From Moorella mulderi DSM 14980 (GTDB lineage Bacteria; Bacillota; DSM-521; Neomoorellales; Neomoorellaceae): a stretch of DNA of 64,000 nucleotides. A model generated the notes under the pieces. That model saw only the letters and a list, made by a program, of their open reading frames with translations, searched no databases and was not told where the DNA came from. Made by a program: the position numbers and the translations under genes. The stretch covers positions 310,001 to 374,000 of the forward strand of contig NZ_LTBC01000002.1 of assembly GCF_001594015.1 (NCBI RefSeq), read 5' to 3'. Positions 1 to 8,483 of the stretch are shown in pieces (the stretch's first letter is position 1; the number at the start of each line of letters is the position of its first letter).

Positions 1-1
1 C

Positions 2-592
2 ACCCTGGTGGTGGCTGAAGAGTTAGGACGGCGCTGGTTGGGCTGCGAGCTGGGCCAGGTGGGAATCCAGGTTACGCGCAAGCGCCTGGTAGCGGAAGAG
101 GCCAGCCCTTTTCTTATTGAAACTATCAGGCCGGCCCGGGCTGATAGCAATTTGCTGTCACCCGTCTTCCCTGCCGTATCTGCAGGCGTAACTGCATCAG
201 ACAGAAGACCACATCTGAGCTTAAGCAAACCCGCGGTAACCAGGCTGGCCAATGGACAGGTGCAAATAACTGTAGGCCTGGAGGGTTATGCCCTGCCTGG
301 AGGGTCGGATAACCATGCATATTTTAAGAAGGGCCAGTGGGAAGCTTTAATGGCTAAAGCGCGAGAGAACTTTGCCTTCCTTATCGATTATTGGGCCGTT
401 GACTGGAATTACGACGGCCAGGTTTTTAAAAGCCAGTGGCAGGCCTGGAGGGATTACGGCAAAAATGAACAAAACATACCTGTCCGGGCTACGGCCATCC
501 TGGAGCCTGAGCTATCAAGAACCATTGCAGTTCAAGTAATTGATGTCCTGGGAAATGAGGTTATTGCTATTGCGACAGTAACTCAAACATAA
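2..592 (+). CDS. DNA methyltransferase, C-terminal part (cut by window edge)
   Basis: The reading frame is already open at base 2 and enters with residues TLVVAEELGRRWLGCELG. This resembles the end of the SAM-binding fold of N6-adenine/N4-cytosine (Mod-like) site-specific DNA methyltransferases, where the GSGTT-type motif is followed by a [IV]G[CI][DE] strand. After about 45 residues comes a 150-residue tail with a WAVDWNYDG segment, probably a C-terminal accessory domain of these enzymes. The catalytic DPPY/NPPY motif would lie upstream of the window and is not seen. No restriction partner is visible here. Family is fairly clear; specificity is unknown. Confidence 0.6.
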   Translation, partial: TLVVAEELGRRWLGCELGQVGIQVTRKRLVAEEASPFLIETIRPARADSNLLSPVFPAVSAGVTASDRRPHLSLSKPAVTRLANGQVQITVGLEGYALPGGSDNHAYFKKGQWEALMAKARENFAFLIDYWAVDWNYDGQVFKSQWQAWRDYGKNEQNIPVRATAILEPELSRTIAVQVIDVLGNEVIAIATVTQT

Positions 593-598
593 ACAAAC

Positions 599-630
599 AA
601 AAAAGCCTCCGGGATAATCCCCGGAAGCCT
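599..630 (-). terminator. Rho-independent terminator of the tRNA-Pro/tRNA-Thr unit
   Basis: On the minus strand a GC-rich stem (GCTTCCGGG pairing with CCCGGAGGC, one G-U pair) is followed by a run of six T. It lies 9 bases beyond the tRNA-Thr CCA end, as expected for the end of a short tRNA transcript. Confidence 0.75.
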
Positions 631-638
631 TGAAATTC

Positions 639-714
<76 letters not shown>

Positions 715-723
715 ACAAAACGC

Positions 724-801
724 TGGTCGGGATGACAGGATTTGAACCTGCGACCCCCTGCTCCCAAAGCAGGTGCTCTAGCCAAACTGAGCTACATCCC
801 G
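724..801 (-). tRNA. tRNA-Pro (anticodon TGG)
   Basis: Minus-strand cloverleaf with acceptor stem CGGGATG/CATCCCG, discriminator A and encoded CCA. The anticodon loop TTTGGGA carries TGG and the T loop is GGTTCAAATCC. It sits 9 bases upstream of tRNA-Thr in the same unit. Confidence 0.95.
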
Positions 802-845
802 GCAGCATTCATATTTTAACATGCCTGCGTCCGGCAGGCAATACC

Positions 846-2273
846 TTAGTGACCGGCCGGGGGTAAATTATCGCTCCTTACCAGGGAGGCCATGGCACCG
901 GCGGCAGCCAAGCAAGCACCAACTAGGAAGGCGGCCTTTAACCCGGCCATAAAAGCCATGGTTGTGCCGGCAGGTCCCAGGAGAGCCAGTTTGGTCGCCC
1001 GTTGCCAGGTAAAGACGCCGCTGCTAACGGCTATCCCCAGCACCATACCTACATTGCGGACCGTAGCCAGGACGCCGGAGCCAATACCCAGCCGGTGGCG
1101 GGGGACACTGCCCATCACGGCGCTATTATTGGGGGATTGGAAGATACCCGTGCCAAAACCAAAGAGGCATAAGCGCCAGATAATATCCAGGACCTGGGAA
1201 GTAACTTTTAAACCGGCCATCAGGAAAAGGGTCATACTGACGATAGCCTGCCCCGTAAAGGCCAGCCAGCGCGTCCCCAGGCGGTCCGATAAGGCCCCGC
1301 TAACAGGGGCGATTAAGAGAGTCACCAGGGGAGAAGCCGTTAAAATTAAACCGGCCTGCCCGGGAGTGTAGTTCAATATTTGTTGCAGGTAAAAAGGGAT
1401 CAAAAAAATCATGGCATACTGGGACATAAAGTTCATCAGGGCCGCAAAGTTGGCCGCAGTAAACACCTTATTATGGAACAGGGTTAAATCCAGCATGGGT
1501 TGTTCAACCCGGCGCTCCCAGCGGATAAAGGCCCAGGCACCAACTAAAAACACCAAACCCAGTATTAAGGTGACCGGTGAAGTCCAGCCCCATTCTTCAC
1601 CATAACTGCCGGCCAGCAGGAAAGCGCTCAAAGAGAAAAAACCTAGGGCCGCACCGGTTAAATCAAACCGCTGCGGTTGCAAATCTTTCGTCGCTGGTAC
1701 TACCTGCCGGCACAAGATATAACTAAGGATACCAATGGGAATATTAATGATAAAGATGGCTTGCCACCCGGCTACCGTGACTAGCAAACCGCCCAGGGTC
1801 GGTCCCAGGGCCAGGCCGGTGGCAATAATCATACCGTTGGTCCCCAGGGCGCGCCCGCGTTCGTAAGGTGGGAAAACTGAGGTTATAATGGCTGGCCCCA
1901 TGGCCATAAACATCCCGGCACCAATGGCCTGGATGGCGCGAAAGGCAATTAAGATCCATATATTGGGGGCCAGGGCGCAGATTCCGGAAGCTACAGTAAA
2001 AATGGCAATTCCCATTAAAAGCACCCGGCGAAAACCGTACATATCCCCAAGGCGACCGTAGGTTAAAATCAAACTTCCCAAAACTAAAAGATAGGCCATG
2101 GCCACCCAGCCTACCGTATTTAAATCGGCATTAAAAACCCTGCTAATAGTTGGCAGGGCCACATTTACTACGCTGCCATCAATAGGCCCCATTATGCCGG
2201 CGGTCATGACGGCAAAAAGGATGAGCCACCGCCGGGGGTGGGGAGCGGAAAGGGTATTACTTTGGGTAGACAA
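846..2273 (-). CDS. MFS drug exporter of the DHA2 (EmrB/QacA, 14-TM) type
   Basis: A 475-residue polytopic membrane protein, the usual length for 14-helix drug:H+ antiporters. The first helix is followed by an IDGSVVNVALPTI segment, which matches the DHA2 signature (D-x-x-[IV]VNVALP). Loop 2-3 has GRLGDMYGFRR, the MFS motif A. Helix 5 has a GPTLGG segment like antiporter motif C. It probably exports hydrophobic compounds using the proton gradient. The substrate cannot be told from sequence. It is a single-gene unit read toward the tRNAs, with start ATG after AAGGAGG. A short perfect palindrome in its upstream region (2313-2323) may bind a repressor, but no regulator gene adjoins. Confidence 0.85.
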   Translation of the reverse strand: MSTQSNTLSAPHPRRWLILFAVMTAGIMGPIDGSVVNVALPTISRVFNADLNTVGWVAMAYLLVLGSLILTYGRLGDMYGFRRVLLMGIAIFTVASGICALAPNIWILIAFRAIQAIGAGMFMAMGPAIITSVFPPYERGRALGTNGMIIATGLALGPTLGGLLVTVAGWQAIFIINIPIGILSYILCRQVVPATKDLQPQRFDLTGAALGFFSLSAFLLAGSYGEEWGWTSPVTLILGLVFLVGAWAFIRWERRVEQPMLDLTLFHNKVFTAANFAALMNFMSQYAMIFLIPFYLQQILNYTPGQAGLILTASPLVTLLIAPVSGALSDRLGTRWLAFTGQAIVSMTLFLMAGLKVTSQVLDIIWRLCLFGFGTGIFQSPNNSAVMGSVPRHRLGIGSGVLATVRNVGMVLGIAVSSGVFTWQRATKLALLGPAGTTMAFMAGLKAAFLVGACLAAAGAMASLVRSDNLPPAGH

Positions 2274-2312
2274 GGCAAGAACCTCCTTGACTGCAGATAT
2301 TTATATTTTTTC

Positions 2313-2323
2313 ACACCTGGTGT
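2313..2323. promoter_or_regulatory. Possible operator palindrome upstream of the MFS gene
   Basis: ACACCTGGTGT is a perfect 11-base inverted repeat about 40 bp upstream of the MFS start, next to a minus-strand TTGACT box (2328-2333). Position suits a TetR/MarR-like operator. This is inference only. Confidence 0.25.
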
Positions 2324-2346
2324 ACCAAGTCAAGGTAATTTAAACC

Positions 2347-2376
2347 TTGACAGGAAGACCCGGGGCAGCTTATAAT
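2347..2376 (+). promoter_or_regulatory. Sigma-A type promoter for the rubredoxin-like gene
   Basis: TTGACA (2347-2352) and TATAAT (2371-2376) are both perfect consensus, with an 18-base spacer. The start codon of the small gene follows 38 bases downstream. Confidence 0.8.
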
Positions 2377-2414
2377 CATATCAGTAACTATTATTAGAAA
2401 GGCAGGTACAAGCC

Positions 2415-2534
2415 ATGGCAGTCTGGCAATGCACCCAGTGCGGTTATGAAAAGGATGCCCGTTGCAAACCCCGCAAGTGCCCTGAATGTGGCGCCAAAGA
2501 TTCCTTTACCAAAAAAGATGCCCCTACCCCTTAA
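2415..2534 (+). CDS. RCKP-type rubredoxin-like mini-protein
   Basis: A 39-codon gene. It encodes CTQCGY near residue 6 and RCKPRKCPECGA at residues 16-27, so two CxxC knuckles bind one Fe or Zn as in the rubredoxin-like tail of rubrerythrins. The RCKP signature is a recognised stand-alone domain in anaerobes. It has its own consensus promoter and its own terminator, so it is a monocistronic unit and not a remnant. A role in electron transfer or oxidative-stress protection is likely but unproven. Confidence 0.8.
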   Translation: MAVWQCTQCGYEKDARCKPRKCPECGAKDSFTKKDAPTP

Positions 2535-2556
2535 GCTCCTTTAAGGAGCTTTTTTA
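2533..2556 (+). terminator. Terminator of the rubredoxin-like gene
   Basis: AAGCTCC/GGAGCTT stem with a five-base loop and a run of six T. It begins inside the stop codon. Confidence 0.85.
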
Positions 2557-2637
2557 TTAAACCCGAAATATAACCCGGCCAGAATATGTTATAATAATCC
2601 AGGAAGGTAATTCAAAACAGGGAGGTAGTCAAGGATT

Positions 2638-2946
2638 ATGCTGGATCTCATGCGCAAAGTTTTCCTCGCCGGCCTGGGAGCCATGTTCCTGACCAAGGAA
2701 AAAGCGGAAGAAGTAGCCGAAGAGCTGGTTCACCAGGGGGAATTGCGGCGGGAAGAAGTAAAAAATTTCGTTGAGCAACTTCTAAACAAAGGTAAAGAAC
2801 AGCAGGCCCTTCTCCAGGAAACCGTTAGTAGAGAAATTAATCGCTTACGCAATGAATGGGGCCTGGTAACTAAGGCCGAAATGGCGGCCCTGGAAAAAAA
2901 GGTGGCTGAATTGGAAGCAAAACTGGCGAATAAGGAAGAACAGTAA
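2638..2946 (+). CDS. Phasin-like coiled-coil protein
   Basis: 102 residues. A short hydrophobic N-terminus (MLDLMRKVFLAGLGAMF) is followed by a highly charged helix with heptad character to the end. This pattern is seen in proteins annotated as phasin-family or polyhydroxyalkanoate-synthesis regulators in clostridia; here it may simply be a small membrane-surface coiled coil. ATG is preceded by GGGAGG at about 13 bases. A TATAAT at 2590-2595 could be its -10 box. No PHA genes are visible in the window, so function is open. Confidence 0.5.
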   Translation: MLDLMRKVFLAGLGAMFLTKEKAEEVAEELVHQGELRREEVKNFVEQLLNKGKEQQALLQETVSREINRLRNEWGLVTKAEMAALEKKVAELEAKLANKEEQ

Positions 2947-2990
2947 AATTAGATAATAAGCTTATTAAGCAAAATTATTGTATTAAACTA

Positions 2991-3019
2991 TTGACACAAA
3001 TAAGGCCTGCCGTTATGAT
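2991..3019 (+). promoter_or_regulatory. Sigma-A type promoter P1 upstream of the acs cluster
   Basis: TTGACA (2991-2996), 17-base spacer, TATGAT (3014-3019). The -10 box lies inside the hairpin of the upstream gene's terminator (3005-3053), so transcripts from P1 would start within the terminator stem-loop. Confidence 0.65.
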
Positions 3020-3053
3020 AAAAGTCAATATGTAATGGCAGGCTTTTTCTTTT
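3005..3053 (+). terminator. Terminator after the phasin-like gene, overlapping P1
   Basis: GCCTGCC (3005-3011) pairs with GGCAGGC (3037-3043), extended by TTA/TAA, and is followed by TTTTTCTTTT. The long A/T-rich loop contains the P1 -10 region. Confidence 0.65.
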
Positions 3054-3082
3054 GTGAGCGCATTCTTAATTAACAAAAATTA

Positions 3083-3111
3083 TTCCATTTTTGTATCAAA
3101 TGGTTTATAAT
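3083..3111 (+). promoter_or_regulatory. Candidate promoter P2 with a dyad in its spacer, upstream of cooC
   Basis: TATAAT (3106-3111) is perfect; at 17 bases upstream lies TTCCAT (weak -35, here read at 3083-3088). CCATTT (3085-3090) and AAATGG (3098-3103) form an inverted repeat between them, a typical place for a regulator to bind. The leader from here to the cooC start is about 200 nt and shows no ORF or known riboswitch. Confidence 0.4.
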
Positions 3112-3317
3112 ATTGGCCGAATAGATGAAATAACCGGTTTAAAGGTGCAGGAGCAGTTAAAATTAAGTTAAATGATTTGTTGCCCGGGATGAGAAGAGAG
3201 CAAAAATTAACAAGCAGTTCAGGGAAAGGGTAGCAGGAAAAACGGACTTTGTGTAGAAGTTCACTAATGTAACCGGAAAAATGTATGTCCATTTTTTTGA
3301 ACAAAGGAGGTGTTCGA

Positions 3318-4064
3318 GTGAAGCTGGCCATTTCCGGGAAAGGTGGCGTCGGCAAAACCACCATTGCTGCCGGTTTAATTAAATATTTTGCCCGGCATGG
3401 TTACCAGGTATATGCCGTCGATGCTGATCCCGATACCAGCCTGGGGATGGTCCTGGGGCTCCCTGAGGAAAGGCTGGGTACCCTTAAACCCATTGTGGAT
3501 ATGCGACAGTTGATTGCTGAACGCACCGGCGGTAGCGGCGCCTTCTTTTCTTTAAACCCGGAAGTAGATAACCTGCTGCAGGATTATACCATAAGGAACG
3601 GGAATATCCTTTTTTTGAAAATGGGGGCCATCAAACCCGGGGGATCTACCTGCTATTGCCGGGAAAATGCCGTCTTGAATGCCATGGTCAATTCCCTCAT
3701 CCTGAAACGCCAGGAAATGGTGATCCTGGATATGGGTGCCGGCATTGAGCACCTGACCCGGGGTACGGCCCGTGGGGTAGATCTGATGCTGATTGTTACC
3801 GAGCCCACCTTGGTCAGTGTCCAGACCGCCCGGGTCGTGCAAAAACTGGCCGCAGAACTTGGTATTGAGCAAATAAAATTTGTGGGCAATAAATTGCGTC
3901 AACCCAAGGATGAAGAATTTATCCTCAACCACCTGCCGCCAGGCGATGTCATTGGCCTGATTCCCTTCCAAACAGAAATCTTAGACCAGGCTGCCGGTTT
4001 TACCGGTGAGCAGTCTTTTACCGCAGCAGGTATTACCGAGCTGGCTACCAGGTTGCTAAGCTAG
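3318..4064 (+). CDS. cooC: CooC-type nickel-insertion ATPase for CODH
   Basis: A 248-residue MinD/SIMIBI-class ATPase. The deviant Walker A GKGGVGKTT lies near residue 7, followed by DADPDTS (switch I). CYC at about residues 112-114 matches the CxC used by CooC for metal-dependent dimerisation. It delivers Ni to the C-cluster of carbon monoxide dehydrogenase in the cytosol. Start is GTG 3318 because AAAGGAGG ends 7-8 bases before it; an upstream in-frame ATG at 3285 has no ribosome site. It is the first gene of the acs operon, 95 bases ahead of acsA, its presumed client. A second ATPase of the family (11768) serves the same operon. Confidence 0.9.
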   Translation: MKLAISGKGGVGKTTIAAGLIKYFARHGYQVYAVDADPDTSLGMVLGLPEERLGTLKPIVDMRQLIAERTGGSGAFFSLNPEVDNLLQDYTIRNGNILFLKMGAIKPGGSTCYCRENAVLNAMVNSLILKRQEMVILDMGAGIEHLTRGTARGVDLMLIVTEPTLVSVQTARVVQKLAAELGIEQIKFVGNKLRQPKDEEFILNHLPPGDVIGLIPFQTEILDQAAGFTGEQSFTAAGITELATRLLS

Positions 4065-4159
4065 CTGGATGTTGCCCGGGCATATGCAGGAGAACCGGAG
4101 TTCTCCGTAGAGATAGCTGTTGCATTAAAAAGGAGTAAAAAAACCAAGGAGGTAAGAAT

Positions 4160-6184
4160 ATGCCCAGGTTCCGCGATATTACCCACACTTGCAGGCCCTC
4201 AGAGGCCCCGCGGGTTATGGAACCCAAAAACAGGGACCGTACCGTCGACCCGGCAGCCCTGAAAATGCTGGCTAAAAGCAGAGACGACAAGGTAATAACC
4301 GCCTTTGATCGCTTTGTCGCCCAGCAGCCCCAGTGTAAAATCGGGTATGAAGGTATTTGCTGCCGTTTTTGCATGGCCGGCCCCTGCCGCATCAAAGCCG
4401 ACGATGGTCCTGGTAGCCGCGGCATTTGCGGCGCTTCAGCCTGGACTATCGTTGCCCGTAACGTTGGTTTAATGCTCCTTACGGGAGCTGCCGCCCACAG
4501 TGAGCACGGCAATCATATTGCCCATGCCCTGGTAGAAATGGCTAATGGGAAAGCGCCGGACTATACTGTCAAGGATGAAGCCAAGTTAAAGGAAGTCTGC
4601 CGGCGTGTAGGTATTGAAGTAGAAGGCAAAAGCGTTATGGAACTGGCCCAGGAAGTAGGGGAGAAAGCCCTGGAAGACTTCCGCCGCCTGAAGGGTGAGG
4701 GTGAAGCCACCTGGCTGATGACAACTATAACCGAGGGCCGCCGGGAAAAATTCCGCACCCACAATGTTGTACCTTATGGTATCCATGCCTCTATTTCTGA
4801 ACTGGTCAACCAGGCTCATATGGGTATGGATAACGACCCCGTTAACCTGGTCTTCAGTGCTATCCGCGTCGCCCTGGCTGACTATGCCGGTGAACATATT
4901 GCCACTGATTTTTCCGACATCCTCTTTGGTACCCCCCAGCCGGTGGTCAGTGAAGCCAACATGGGCGTCCTGGACCCGGATGAGGTTAACTTTGTCCTCC
5001 ACGGTCATAACCCATTGCTAAGTGAAATTATCGTCCAGGCGGCCCGGGAAATGGAAGGTGAGGCCAGGGCTGCCGGCGCCAAGGGTATCAACCTGGTGGG
5101 CATTTGCTGCACCGGTAATGAAGTCCTGATGCGCCAGGGTATACCTTTGGTCACCTCCTTTGCCTCCCAGGAACTGGCCATCTGCACCGGTGCCATTGAC
5201 GCCATGTGCGTCGACGTCCAGTGCATTATGCCTTCCATCAGCGCCGTGGCCGAATGTTATCACACCCGGATTATTACCACTGCCGACAACGTCAAGATCC
5301 CCGGCGCCTATCACCTCGACTACCAGACGGCTACAGCCCTGGATAATGCCAAAACCGCCATTCGCATGGCCATTGAAGCCTTCAAAGAGCGCAAAGAAAG
5401 CAACCGGCCGGTTTTTATCCCTCAAATCAAAAACAGGGTGGTCGCCGGCTGGAGCCTGGAGGCCTTGCAGCAGCTCCTGGCTACCCAGGATGCTGAAAAT
5501 CCCATCCGCGTGCTCAATAAAGCCATCCTTGACGGCGAGCTGGCCGGGGTGGCGCTTATCTGCGGTTGTAATAACCTGAAAGGGTTCCAGGATAACTCGC
5601 ACCTGGTTGTTATGAAAGAGTTGTTGAAGAATAACGTCTTCGTCATCGCTACCGGGTGTTCGGCCCAGGGAGCGGCCAAAGCCGGTTTAATGGACCCGGC
5701 CAATGTAGAAACCTATTGTGGCGATGGCCTAAAAGCTTTCCTCAACCGCCTCAGCCAGGGAGCCAATATTGAAATCGGCCTGCCGCCTGTTTTCCACATG
5801 GGTTCCTGCGTGGATAACTCCCGGGCCGCCGACCTCTTAATGGCCATGGCCAACGACCTTGGCGTTGATACCCCCAAGGTGCCCTTCGTTGCCTCAGCCC
5901 CGGAAGCCATGAGCGGTAAAGCGGTAGCCATCGGCACCTGGTGGGTATCCCTGGGTGTACCGACCCACGTCGGTACCATGCCGCCGGTGGAAGGCAGCGA
6001 CCTGATCTACAGTATCCTCACCCAGATTGCCAGCGACGTTTATGGCGGTTACTTTATGTTTGAAATGGATCCCCATGTAGCTGCCCGGAAGATCCTTGAC
6101 GCCCTGGAATATCGCACCTGGAAGCTGGGCGTACACAAAAATGTTGCTGAGCGTTATGAAACCAAACTCTGCCAGGGTTACTAA
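4160..6184 (+). CDS. acsA: Carbon monoxide dehydrogenase, catalytic beta subunit of CODH/ACS
   Basis: 674 residues. Reduces CO2 to CO with ferredoxin electrons at the NiFe4S C-cluster; the CO passes through an internal tunnel to AcsB. Cys59, 67, 68, 71, 76 and 90 supply the B and D clusters. His283 occurs in HGHNP, the position of the C-cluster histidine in the M. thermoacetica enzyme, and GSCVDNSRAADLL near the C-terminus holds a C-cluster cysteine. Start ATG follows AAGGAGG at a good distance. It lies 15 bases before acsB and is surely co-transcribed with it. The gene is called acsA in acetogens and cdhA/cooS elsewhere. Confidence 0.97.
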   Translation: MPRFRDITHTCRPSEAPRVMEPKNRDRTVDPAALKMLAKSRDDKVITAFDRFVAQQPQCKIGYEGICCRFCMAGPCRIKADDGPGSRGICGASAWTIVARNVGLMLLTGAAAHSEHGNHIAHALVEMANGKAPDYTVKDEAKLKEVCRRVGIEVEGKSVMELAQEVGEKALEDFRRLKGEGEATWLMTTITEGRREKFRTHNVVPYGIHASISELVNQAHMGMDNDPVNLVFSAIRVALADYAGEHIATDFSDILFGTPQPVVSEANMGVLDPDEVNFVLHGHNPLLSEIIVQAAREMEGEARAAGAKGINLVGICCTGNEVLMRQGIPLVTSFASQELAICTGAIDAMCVDVQCIMPSISAVAECYHTRIITTADNVKIPGAYHLDYQTATALDNAKTAIRMAIEAFKERKESNRPVFIPQIKNRVVAGWSLEALQQLLATQDAENPIRVLNKAILDGELAGVALICGCNNLKGFQDNSHLVVMKELLKNNVFVIATGCSAQGAAKAGLMDPANVETYCGDGLKAFLNRLSQGANIEIGLPPVFHMGSCVDNSRAADLLMAMANDLGVDTPKVPFVASAPEAMSGKAVAIGTWWVSLGVPTHVGTMPPVEGSDLIYSILTQIASDVYGGYFMFEMDPHVAARKILDALEYRTWKLGVHKNVAERYETKLCQGY

Positions 6185-6199
6185 AGGAGGTTCCAGGCA

Positions 6200-8389
6200 A
6201 TGACTGATTTTGATAAAATCTACGAAGGTGCTATTCCAGAGGGTAAAGAACCTGTAACCCTATTCCGGGAAGTTTACCATGGCGCCATTACGGCCACCAG
6301 CTATGCGGAGATCCTTTTAAACCAGGCTATCCGGACTTATGGTCCCGACCATCCCGTCGGTTATCCCGATACCGCCTATTATTTGCCGGTTATTCGTTGC
6401 TACAGCGGGGAAGAAGTAAAAAAACTCGGCGACTTGCCGCCCATCCTCAACCGCAAGCGGGCGCAAATAAGCCCGGTGCTTAATTTTGAAAATGCCCGCC
6501 TGGCAGGAGAAGCCACCTGGTACGCGGCCGAAATTATCGAGGCCCTCCGTTACCTGAAATATAAGCCGGGAGAGCCCCTCTTACCCGAGCCCTGGACGGG
6601 CTTTATCGGTGACCCGGTCGTCCGCCGTTTTGGTATCAAAATGGTAGACTGGACCATCCCCGGGGAAGCCATTATCCTGGGCCGGGCCAGGGACTCCAAG
6701 GCCCTGGCCAAGATAGTCAAGGACCTCATGGGTATGGGCTTTATGCTCTTCATCTGCGATGAGGCGGTAGAACAACTGCTGGAGGAAAACGTCAAACTGG
6801 GCATTGACTACATCGCCTACCCCCTGGGTAATTTCACCCAGATCGTCCACGCCGCCAACTACGCCCTCCGGGCCGGGATGATGTTCGGCGGCGTAACGCC
6901 GGGCCTGCGCGAAGAGCAGCGCGACTACCAGCGGCGCCGCATCCGCGCCTTCGTCCTTTACCTGGGCGAGCACGATATGGTCAAGACAGCCGCAGCCTTC
7001 GGCGCCATCTTTACCGGTTTCCCGGTAATTACCGACCAACCTTTGCCGGAAGACAAGCAGATTCCCGACTGGTTCTTCAGCGTTACCGATTATGACAAAA
7101 TAGTTCAGATAGCTATGGAAACCCGGGGCATCAAACTTACCAAGATTAAGCTCGACCTGCCCATTAACTTCGGTCCTGCCTTTGAAGGGGAGAGTATCCG
7201 CAAGGGCGATATGTATGTCGAAATGGGTGGTAACCGGAGCCCGGCCTTTGAGCTGGTTCGTACTGTTTCCGAGGCGGAGATTACCGACGGCAAGATCGAG
7301 CTTATCGGCCCGGATATTGACCAGGTGCCGGAGGGCAGCACTTTACCCCTGGGTATCCTGGTGGATATCTATGGCCGTAAAATGCAGGCCGACTTTGAAG
7401 GGGTCCTGGAACGGCGCATCCACGACTTCATTAACTACGGTGAAGGTCTCTGGCATACCGGCCAGCGCGCCATTAACTGGCTCCGGGTTAGCAAAGAAGC
7501 CGTGGCCAAAGGTTTTCGTTTCAAGCATTATGGTGAAATCCTGGTAGCCAAGATGAAGGAAGAATTCCCGGCCATTGTCGACCGCGTCCAGGTAACCATC
7601 TTTACTGACGAAGCCAAAGTTAAAGAGTACCTGGCCATCGCCCGGGAGAAATACAAAGAGCGTGACGACCGCATGCGCGGCTTAACCGACGAGTCGGTGG
7701 ATACTTTCTATTCCTGCGTCCTGTGCCAGTCCTTTGCCCCTAACCATGTCTGTATTGTCACCCCCGAACGGGTAGGCCTGTGCGGCGCCGTCAGCTGGCT
7801 GGACGCCAAGGCTTCTTATGAAATCAACCATGCCGGGCCCAACCAGCCGATAGCTAAAGAAGGGGAGATTGATCCCGTTAAAGGTATCTGGAAGAGCGTC
7901 AACGACTACCTCTACACGGCTTCCAACCGCAACCTGGAACAGGTTTGCCTGTACACCCTCATGGAGAACCCCATGACCTCCTGCGGTTGCTTTGAAGCCA
8001 TCATGGCCATCCTGCCGGAGTGTAACGGCATCATGATTACTACCCGCGACCATGCCGGGATGACCCCTTCAGGAATGACCTTCTCCACCCTGGCCGGCAT
8101 GATCGGCGGCGGCGTCCAGACTCCCGGCTTTATGGGCATCGGCCGCACCTATATTGTCAGTAAAAAATTCATTAAGGCCGACGGCGGCATCGCCCGTATT
8201 GTCTGGATGCCCAAAGCTTTGAAGGACTTCCTCCGTGACGACCTGATCCAGCGCAGCATCGAAGAAGGCCTGGGCGAGGACTTTATCGATAAAATTGCCG
8301 ATGAAACCATAGGCACCACCGTTGATGAAATCTTGCCCTACCTGGAAGAAGTGGGCCACCCGGCCCTGACCATGGATCCCATTATGTAG
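6200..8389 (+). CDS. acsB: Acetyl-CoA synthase, alpha subunit of CODH/ACS
   Basis: 729 residues, the same length as the M. thermoacetica enzyme. It condenses CO, the methyl group from CFeSP and CoA into acetyl-CoA at the Ni-Ni-Fe4S4 A-cluster. By direct count the cluster cysteines fall at 506, 509, 518 and 528, and the distal-nickel Cys-Gly-Cys is at 595-597, identical numbering to the known enzyme. The N-terminal domain (about 1-310) forms the CO tunnel interface with AcsA. Start ATG has AAAGGAGG upstream. A strong inverted repeat follows the stop and may set the level of downstream genes. Confidence 0.98.
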   Translation: MTDFDKIYEGAIPEGKEPVTLFREVYHGAITATSYAEILLNQAIRTYGPDHPVGYPDTAYYLPVIRCYSGEEVKKLGDLPPILNRKRAQISPVLNFENARLAGEATWYAAEIIEALRYLKYKPGEPLLPEPWTGFIGDPVVRRFGIKMVDWTIPGEAIILGRARDSKALAKIVKDLMGMGFMLFICDEAVEQLLEENVKLGIDYIAYPLGNFTQIVHAANYALRAGMMFGGVTPGLREEQRDYQRRRIRAFVLYLGEHDMVKTAAAFGAIFTGFPVITDQPLPEDKQIPDWFFSVTDYDKIVQIAMETRGIKLTKIKLDLPINFGPAFEGESIRKGDMYVEMGGNRSPAFELVRTVSEAEITDGKIELIGPDIDQVPEGSTLPLGILVDIYGRKMQADFEGVLERRIHDFINYGEGLWHTGQRAINWLRVSKEAVAKGFRFKHYGEILVAKMKEEFPAIVDRVQVTIFTDEAKVKEYLAIAREKYKERDDRMRGLTDESVDTFYSCVLCQSFAPNHVCIVTPERVGLCGAVSWLDAKASYEINHAGPNQPIAKEGEIDPVKGIWKSVNDYLYTASNRNLEQVCLYTLMENPMTSCGCFEAIMAILPECNGIMITTRDHAGMTPSGMTFSTLAGMIGGGVQTPGFMGIGRTYIVSKKFIKADGGIARIVWMPKALKDFLRDDLIQRSIEEGLGEDFIDKIADETIGTTVDEILPYLEEVGHPALTMDPIM

Positions 8390-8411
8390 GCTCTACCCCT
8401 GCTGCTGGCAA

Positions 8412-8445
8412 GGCCGGGTATATGCCTCTTTGCATATACCCGGCC
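8412..8445. repeat. Perfect 14-bp inverted repeat between acsB and acsC
   Basis: GGCCGGGTATATGC (8412-8425), a six-base loop, then the exact complement (8432-8445). The RNA hairpin would be very stable, but the bases after it (CGGAATATTT) are not a U tract, so it is not a standard terminator. It probably acts on mRNA processing, 3' protection of acsAB, or partial attenuation before acsC. Confidence 0.7.
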
Positions 8446-8483
8446 CGGAATATTTAAACCTTAAAGGAAAGGAGTTAACAGTT

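Noticed and set aside
892-1371. Plus-strand frame opposite the MFS gene
   Set aside because: Low-complexity Arg/Pro translation, antisense to a clear transporter.
8430-8483. Upstream in-frame start for acsC giving 18 more residues
   Set aside because: It lies in the hairpin, has no ribosome site, and the 446-residue form matches the known subunit length.
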